Below, piece by piece: positions 60,547 through 64,000 of a stretch of 64,000 bases of DNA (position 1 is its first letter; each line of letters begins with the position of its first letter). The DNA is taken from positions 1-64,000 of the forward strand of contig NZ_JALHMP010000007.1 in NCBI RefSeq assembly GCF_022843985.1, written 5' to 3'. The translations under genes were made by a program, and so were the position numbers. Under the pieces are notes generated by a model, which was not told the origin of the DNA, did no database searches, and was given only the letters and a program-made list of their open reading frames with translations. The DNA is from Phreatobacter sp. (lineage in GTDB: Bacteria; Pseudomonadota; Alphaproteobacteria; Rhizobiales; Phreatobacteraceae).

Positions 60547-61074
60547 TCACTCGACCTTTTCGTTCGGGTAGACGCCCCAGAGTCGCGTCTGTTCAATCCA
60601 GCCGTCAAAACCCTGGCCGGTGATGCGGCACCAGTTGCCGTTACAGGCCCTAACCATTCCCTGGACCTTGGGTTCCAGGCGCGCGACGACCCGGTCACCG
60701 CCGGGACGATTCATCAGCGAAACGAGTTCGGAGGAATTGCCGCGCGGCATGACGATGCCGGTGCGCCGCCCCGACAGCATGGAATGGAAGACCCAGGTCT
60801 CGGTGCCGTCATGGTCGCGGATGCGACGCCAATTGTCGAATTCAGCGGTAACCTCCACGGGCAGGCCGGCGCGCTGGTAGATCCAGACGACCTGGTGCTC
60901 GCGCGTCGGACCCATCCGCGCGTTGACGCGTTCGGATTTCAGGCTGACGAAACGGGGGACCGGGAGACGGGTCTGCGACCCCAGCGAGCCGGTGATCTCG
61001 GCGGCGGAAACCGGCGCACCGGTGAAGGCGGCCATCACGGCGACCAGAGCCGCGCTCACGCGAAAAGCACTCAT
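60547..61074 (-). CDS. Exported SH3-domain protein
   Basis: The 175-residue protein has a signal peptide ending GAPVSAA (about residue 24) and two bacterial SH3-like modules. The first is around VNARMGPTREHQVVWIYQRAGLPVEV, and the second around GDRVVARLEPKVQGMVRACNGNWCRIT. Such proteins bind peptidoglycan or regulate its hydrolases in the periplasm. It is divergent from the 2-hydroxyacid dehydrogenase gene, a conserved pairing in many Hyphomicrobiales. It lies just upstream of uraD on the same strand. Confidence 0.9.
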   Translation of the reverse strand: MSAFRVSAALVAVMAAFTGAPVSAAEITGSLGSQTRLPVPRFVSLKSERVNARMGPTREHQVVWIYQRAGLPVEVTAEFDNWRRIRDHDGTETWVFHSMLSGRRTGIVMPRGNSSELVSLMNRPGGDRVVARLEPKVQGMVRACNGNWCRITGQGFDGWIEQTRLWGVYPNEKVE

Positions 61075-61232
61075 ACGCTACCCACCGGCATCCGAAACGC
61101 ACCGCACCGACGCCGGCCCCTTCGAAAGACAGGTCTCGAGGGGGGACCGACGGCTTTGTCTGGCGCGACCCTTCTGGTAGACAGGTCCCGCCGGAAGCCA
61201 GTGTCGCCGTTCAGGGTTAAGACAGGCTTGAT

Positions 61233-61254
61233 GGCCGGTCGGAATCAACCGGCC
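61233..61254. promoter_or_regulatory. Inverted repeat in the dehydrogenase leader
   Basis: GGCCGGT (61233-61239) and ACCGGCC (61248-61254) are a perfect inverted repeat around 8 bases, 46 bases before the start of the 2-hydroxyacid dehydrogenase gene. It may be a regulator site or a leader hairpin. Confidence 0.3.
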
Positions 61255-61299
61255 GGGTGGTTCGTCAGGGCGGACCGCAGGGATTCCAGAGGTTGGGGC

Positions 61300-62298
61300 A
61301 TGCCGAACCGCAAGAAGCCGCTCGTCGTCGTGACGAGGAAACTGCCGGACAGCATCGAGACGCGGATGCGCGAGCTCTTCGAGACGCGCCTCAACGTCGA
61401 GGACAAGCCGATGAGCCAGGCGGATCTGGTCGCCGCCTTGAAGACGGCGGAGGTCCTGGTGCCGACCGTCACAGACCGGATCGACGCGGCCCTGCTGTCA
61501 CAGGCGGGCCCGCAATTGCGCCTCATCGCCCAGTTCGGCAACGGCGTGGACAATATCGACGTGGCCACCGCCATCCAGCGCGGCATCACCGTCACGAATA
61601 CGCCGGGCGTCCTCACCGAGGACACGGCCGACATGACCATGGCGCTGATCCTCGCCGTGCCGCGCCGCCTCGCCGAAGGGCTCGAAGTGCTAGAACACGG
61701 CGAATGGATGGGGTGGACCCCGACCTGGATGCTCGGCAAGCGCATCCACGGCAAGCGCCTCGGCATTGTCGGCATGGGCCGGATCGGCCAGGCGCTGGCC
61801 CGCCGCGCCGCCGCCTTCGGCATGCAGATCCACTATCACAACCGCCGCCGGTTGCCCGAGAAGGTCGAGCAGGCGCTGGACGCCACCTATTGGGAAAGCC
61901 TCGACCAGATGCTCGCCCGCATGGACATCGTCTCGGTCAATTGCCCGCACACCCCGGCCACCTATCACCTGCTGTCGGCGCGGCGGCTGAAGCTCCTCAA
62001 GAAGGAGGCTTTCGTCGTCAACACGGCGCGCGGCGAGATCATCGACGAGGTGGCGCTCACCCGGATGATCGAGGCGGGCGATCTCGCCGGCGCCGGGCTC
62101 GATGTGTTCGAGAGCGAGCCGGCGGTCAATCCGCGGCTGATCAAGCTCGCCAAGGCGGGCAAGGTCGTGCTGCTGCCGCATATGGGCTCGGCCACCATCG
62201 AGGGCCGCATCGACATGGGCGACAAGGTCATCGTCAACATCAAGGCCTTCATGGACGGCCACAAGCCGCCGGACCGCGTGCTGCCGTCGATGCTGTGA
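61300..62298 (+). CDS. D-2-hydroxyacid dehydrogenase (glyoxylate/hydroxypyruvate reductase-like)
   Basis: The 332-residue protein has the NAD(P) motif GIVGMGRIGQALA and the catalytic Arg in VNTARGEIIDEVAL. The catalytic His is in LLPHMGSATIEGR, and GNGVDNIDVATA marks the substrate side. It resembles glycerate dehydrogenase/glyoxylate reductase. The physiological direction is probably the reduction of glyoxylate or hydroxypyruvate. Start ATG 61300. The VOC gene starts 6 bases after its stop. Confidence 0.92.
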   Translation: MPNRKKPLVVVTRKLPDSIETRMRELFETRLNVEDKPMSQADLVAALKTAEVLVPTVTDRIDAALLSQAGPQLRLIAQFGNGVDNIDVATAIQRGITVTNTPGVLTEDTADMTMALILAVPRRLAEGLEVLEHGEWMGWTPTWMLGKRIHGKRLGIVGMGRIGQALARRAAAFGMQIHYHNRRRLPEKVEQALDATYWESLDQMLARMDIVSVNCPHTPATYHLLSARRLKLLKKEAFVVNTARGEIIDEVALTRMIEAGDLAGAGLDVFESEPAVNPRLIKLAKAGKVVLLPHMGSATIEGRIDMGDKVIVNIKAFMDGHKPPDRVLPSML

Positions 62299-62304
62299 GG
62301 CGCC

Positions 62305-62697
62305 ATGAGCCTTTCCGCCATCCGCAACCTCGACCACACGGTCCTGGTCTGCGCCAAGCTCACTGAAACGCGCGCCTTCTACCGCGAGGTCATGGGCTTT
62401 CCCATCGAGACGGACCATCCGACCTGGGTGAGTTTCCGCGTCGGATCGGCGCTTTTGTCGCTGCGGCCGCGCGGCCCCTGGTCGGTCTGCGACGACGGCC
62501 CTGCCATCGCTGGTTCGGCGGCCGTCCAGCTCGCCTTCCGCGTGCCGCCGCCGGCGGTCGATGCCTGCCATGCCGAGCTGGTCGCCAGGGGCGTGACGAT
62601 CCTGCGGGTGCCGACCGACCTTCCGGCCTGGCGCCACCGGACGCTGTTCTTCCGCGACCCGGAAGACAATATCATCGAGATCTACGCCGAGTATTGA
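62305..62697 (+). CDS. VOC superfamily (glyoxalase/dioxygenase-like) protein
   Basis: The 130-residue protein starts RNLDHTVLVCAKLTETRAFYREVMGF and ends TLFFRDPEDNIIEIYAEY, the two halves of a vicinal-oxygen-chelate domain with the expected metal His and Glu positions. Possible roles are a glyoxalase, dioxygenase, fosfomycin-resistance-like or binding protein; the sequence alone does not decide. It lies 6 bases after the dehydrogenase gene and is probably co-transcribed with it. Confidence 0.88.
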   Translation: MSLSAIRNLDHTVLVCAKLTETRAFYREVMGFPIETDHPTWVSFRVGSALLSLRPRGPWSVCDDGPAIAGSAAVQLAFRVPPPAVDACHAELVARGVTILRVPTDLPAWRHRTLFFRDPEDNIIEIYAEY

Positions 62698-62721
62698 GGC
62701 CTTGGCGGGCTGCCCCCGGCC

Positions 62722-63495
62722 TCAGGCGCCCCGCCCGTTCAGCGGGTTTTCGGGGTCCCACCGGTAACGCACGGTCTCGAAGCGCATGGCGCGTGTATCG
62801 ACCATCAGGAGGCGGCCGACGAGGCCCTCGCCGAAGCCCACGATCTCGCGGATGACCTCCAGCGCCATCATGGACCCGACGATGCCGGTCAGCGCGCCGA
62901 GGATTCCGGCCTCCTGGCAGGAGGGCACAGTGCCCGGCGGCGGCGCATCGGGGAAGAGACAACGATAGGTCGGGTTGGGCCTGCCGTCGGCCGCCTTTTC
63001 ATGCGGACGGAGCGTCGTCAATGTGGCGTCGAAGGTGCCGACTGCCGCCGTCACCAGCGGCTTGCCCTCATGGAAACAGGCGTCGGAGACCGCATAGCGG
63101 GTGGCGAAATTGTCGGAACCGTCGGCGACGATGTCGTAGCCGGAAACGAGGTCGCGGGCATTGGCCACCGTCAGCCGGGTGACGTGGGAGACCACCTCGA
63201 CATGGGGGTTGAGCCGGCGGATGGCATTGGCCGCGCTCTCCGTCTTGAGGATGTCGACGTCGTCGGTGCGGTGAATCACCTGGCGCTGGAGGTTCGACAG
63301 CGCCACGCCGTCATCGTCGACAATGCCGATGGTCCCGACGCCGGCGGCGGCAAGATAGAGCAGCAGCGGCGCACCGAGGCCGCCGGCGCCGATCACCAGG
63401 ACCCGCGCCGCCTTCAGCTTCTGCTGGCCCGGCCCCCCGACCTCGCGCAGGACGATGTGGCGGGCGTAGCGCTCGAGTTCCTCGGCGGAGAACAT
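62722..63495 (-). CDS. HesA/MoeB/ThiF family adenylyltransferase
   Basis: The 257-residue E1-like protein has the nucleotide motif VLVIGAGGLGAPLLLYL, DDDGVALSNLQRQVIH, the adenylation site region ADGSDNFATRY, and PSCQEAGILGALTGIVG. Such proteins activate the C-terminal Gly-Gly of MoaD or ThiS. The zinc cysteines of E. coli MoeB are mostly missing: PTYRCLF has one, and the C-terminal CxxC is absent. The start (ATG 63495) overlaps the stop of the TPP enzyme gene by one base. It may serve MoaD encoded at 34761 or an unknown carrier. Confidence 0.88.
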   Translation of the reverse strand: MFSAEELERYARHIVLREVGGPGQQKLKAARVLVIGAGGLGAPLLLYLAAAGVGTIGIVDDDGVALSNLQRQVIHRTDDVDILKTESAANAIRRLNPHVEVVSHVTRLTVANARDLVSGYDIVADGSDNFATRYAVSDACFHEGKPLVTAAVGTFDATLTTLRPHEKAADGRPNPTYRCLFPDAPPPGTVPSCQEAGILGALTGIVGSMMALEVIREIVGFGEGLVGRLLMVDTRAMRFETVRYRWDPENPLNGRGA

Positions 63496-64000
63496 CAGTC
63501 GATCGACAGCCCCAGGGATTGGCGCACGCGGGCGCGGACGGCGTGTCCGTCGCGGGTCGGCAGGACACGCTCGAGTTCGGCCTGGCCGATCCTGACCACC
63601 GCGACGCAGGGGCCGTTGCCAAGCGCGGTCGCGCGGGTCGCCAGCCCCTCGACATCGCCCATGGCGTCGATGGCCCGGGCATCGGCGATGCCGGAGGCGC
63701 GGGCCATGCCGGCGAGGTCGGCGACCACGGTGTGGCTCGCCTGTCCGCCAGTCTCGCCGTAGAGGCCGTTATCCAGGATGACGACGGTGAGGTTCTTCGG
63801 CGCCTGCATGGCGATGGTGGCGAAGGAGCCGACACCCATCAGCATCTCGCCGTCGCCGGTTACGGCGATGACCGGGGTTTCCGGTCGGGCGAGCGCGATC
63901 CCGAGAGCCATCACGGCGCAGCCGCCCATGGCGCCCCAGAGATAGACGTTGCGGTCGTGGTCGCCGCAGGCGGCGACGTCATAGGTGGGCGATCCGAGGC
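63495..64000 (-). CDS. Thiamine diphosphate-dependent enzyme, C-terminal-type subunit (5' end outside window)
   Basis: The frame runs from beyond 64000 to the stop at 63495, about 168 residues. It has YLWGAMGGCAVMALG, then the ThDP/Mg2+ motif GDGEMLMGVGSFATIA ending in VILDNGLYGETGG. This small ThDP-binding subunit resembles the beta subunit of sulfopyruvate or phosphonopyruvate decarboxylase, which works with a separate Pyr-domain alpha subunit. The alpha gene, if present, is outside the window. The stop overlaps the start of the adenylyltransferase gene, so the two are translationally coupled. Confidence 0.8.
   Translation of the reverse strand, partial: LGSPTYDVAACGDHDRNVYLWGAMGGCAVMALGIALARPETPVIAVTGDGEMLMGVGSFATIAMQAPKNLTVVILDNGLYGETGGQASHTVVADLAGMARASGIADARAIDAMGDVEGLATRATALGNGPCVAVVRIGQAELERVLPTRDGHAVRARVRQSLGLSID

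Noticed and set aside
1-64000. CRISPR arrays, tRNA or rRNA genes, insertion sequences, phage genes
   Set aside because: I looked for regular spaced repeats, cloverleaf-like segments, transposase motifs and inverted ends with target duplications. None is convincing except the 149-base palindromic element, which has no coding capacity.

Overview
This is a GC-rich chromosomal window from an alphaproteobacterium, most likely of the order Hyphomicrobiales (Rhizobiales). The evidence is the gene set: a TIGR02302-type protein, a DUF2948 protein, the lptC-lptA-lptB-rpoN order, the pgsA-moaD overlap, and a GluQ-RS and an HNH endonuclease of the alphaproteobacterial type. I cannot name the genus. I see no tRNA, rRNA, insertion sequence, phage gene or CRISPR array. 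The genes are tightly packed; only one gap (3649-3965) exceeds 300 bases.

Layout. 1-13.4 kb holds housekeeping and envelope genes: a partial smc, two related tiny proteins around an L,D-transpeptidase, a LysE exporter, a CorA-type transporter, an MmyB-type regulator, an SDR, pdxH, a lipoprotein, a DnaJ-like protein, fabI and an ABC exporter. 13.6-15.8 kb encodes an unusual fusion of a FAD-dependent oxidase and a methyltransferase. 16-21.6 kb is a TRAP transporter operon with a DUF1445 enzyme and a cupin, divergent from a LysR regulator. 21.6-27.9 kb carries DUF2948, a ribonuclease D-like nuclease, lptC, lptA, lptB, rpoN and cysE. 28-31.2 kb has two tandem acyl-CoA ligases. 31.2-42.1 kb returns to housekeeping (gluQ, a DNA glycosylase, an HNH nuclease, dsbB, pgsA, moaD, a metallo-hydrolase, TIGR02302, a dehydratase, DUF429, mtgA and a double AprI/Inh protein). 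42.2-53.1 kb is a catabolic block: enoyl-CoA hydratase, dienoyl-CoA-reductase-like SDR, IclR regulator, two orphan Bug/TctC binding proteins, MaoC hydratase, acyl-CoA dehydrogenase, MFE-2-like SDR, an HMG-CoA-synthase-like/DUF35 fusion and an SCP-2-type thiolase. 53.3-59.9 kb is a complete histidine utilisation set (hutI-hutH-hutG-hutU and a divergent hutF). The right end carries uraD, an SH3 protein, a 2-hydroxyacid dehydrogenase, a VOC protein, a MoeB/ThiF-like E1 enzyme and a truncated thiamine-diphosphate enzyme.

Main discovery. A 27-base motif with three half-sites (RTTTC-N7-GAAAY-N3-RYTTCRT) occurs four times: upstream of the acyl-CoA ligase pair (27925-27951), the hydratase/reductase pair (42176-42202), the first Bug gene (44903-44929), and in the divergent promoter region of the dehydrogenase and MFE-2-like SDR operons (49326-49352). 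The IclR-type regulator encoded at 44057-44878 lies among them. I infer a single regulon for uptake, CoA activation and beta-oxidation-like degradation of an unknown, possibly branched or cyclic, carboxylic acid. The enzyme set resembles the peroxisomal branched-chain route (hydratase-2, D-3-hydroxyacyl-CoA dehydrogenase, SCP-2 thiolase), with a thiolase-fold/DUF35 fusion beside the thiolase.
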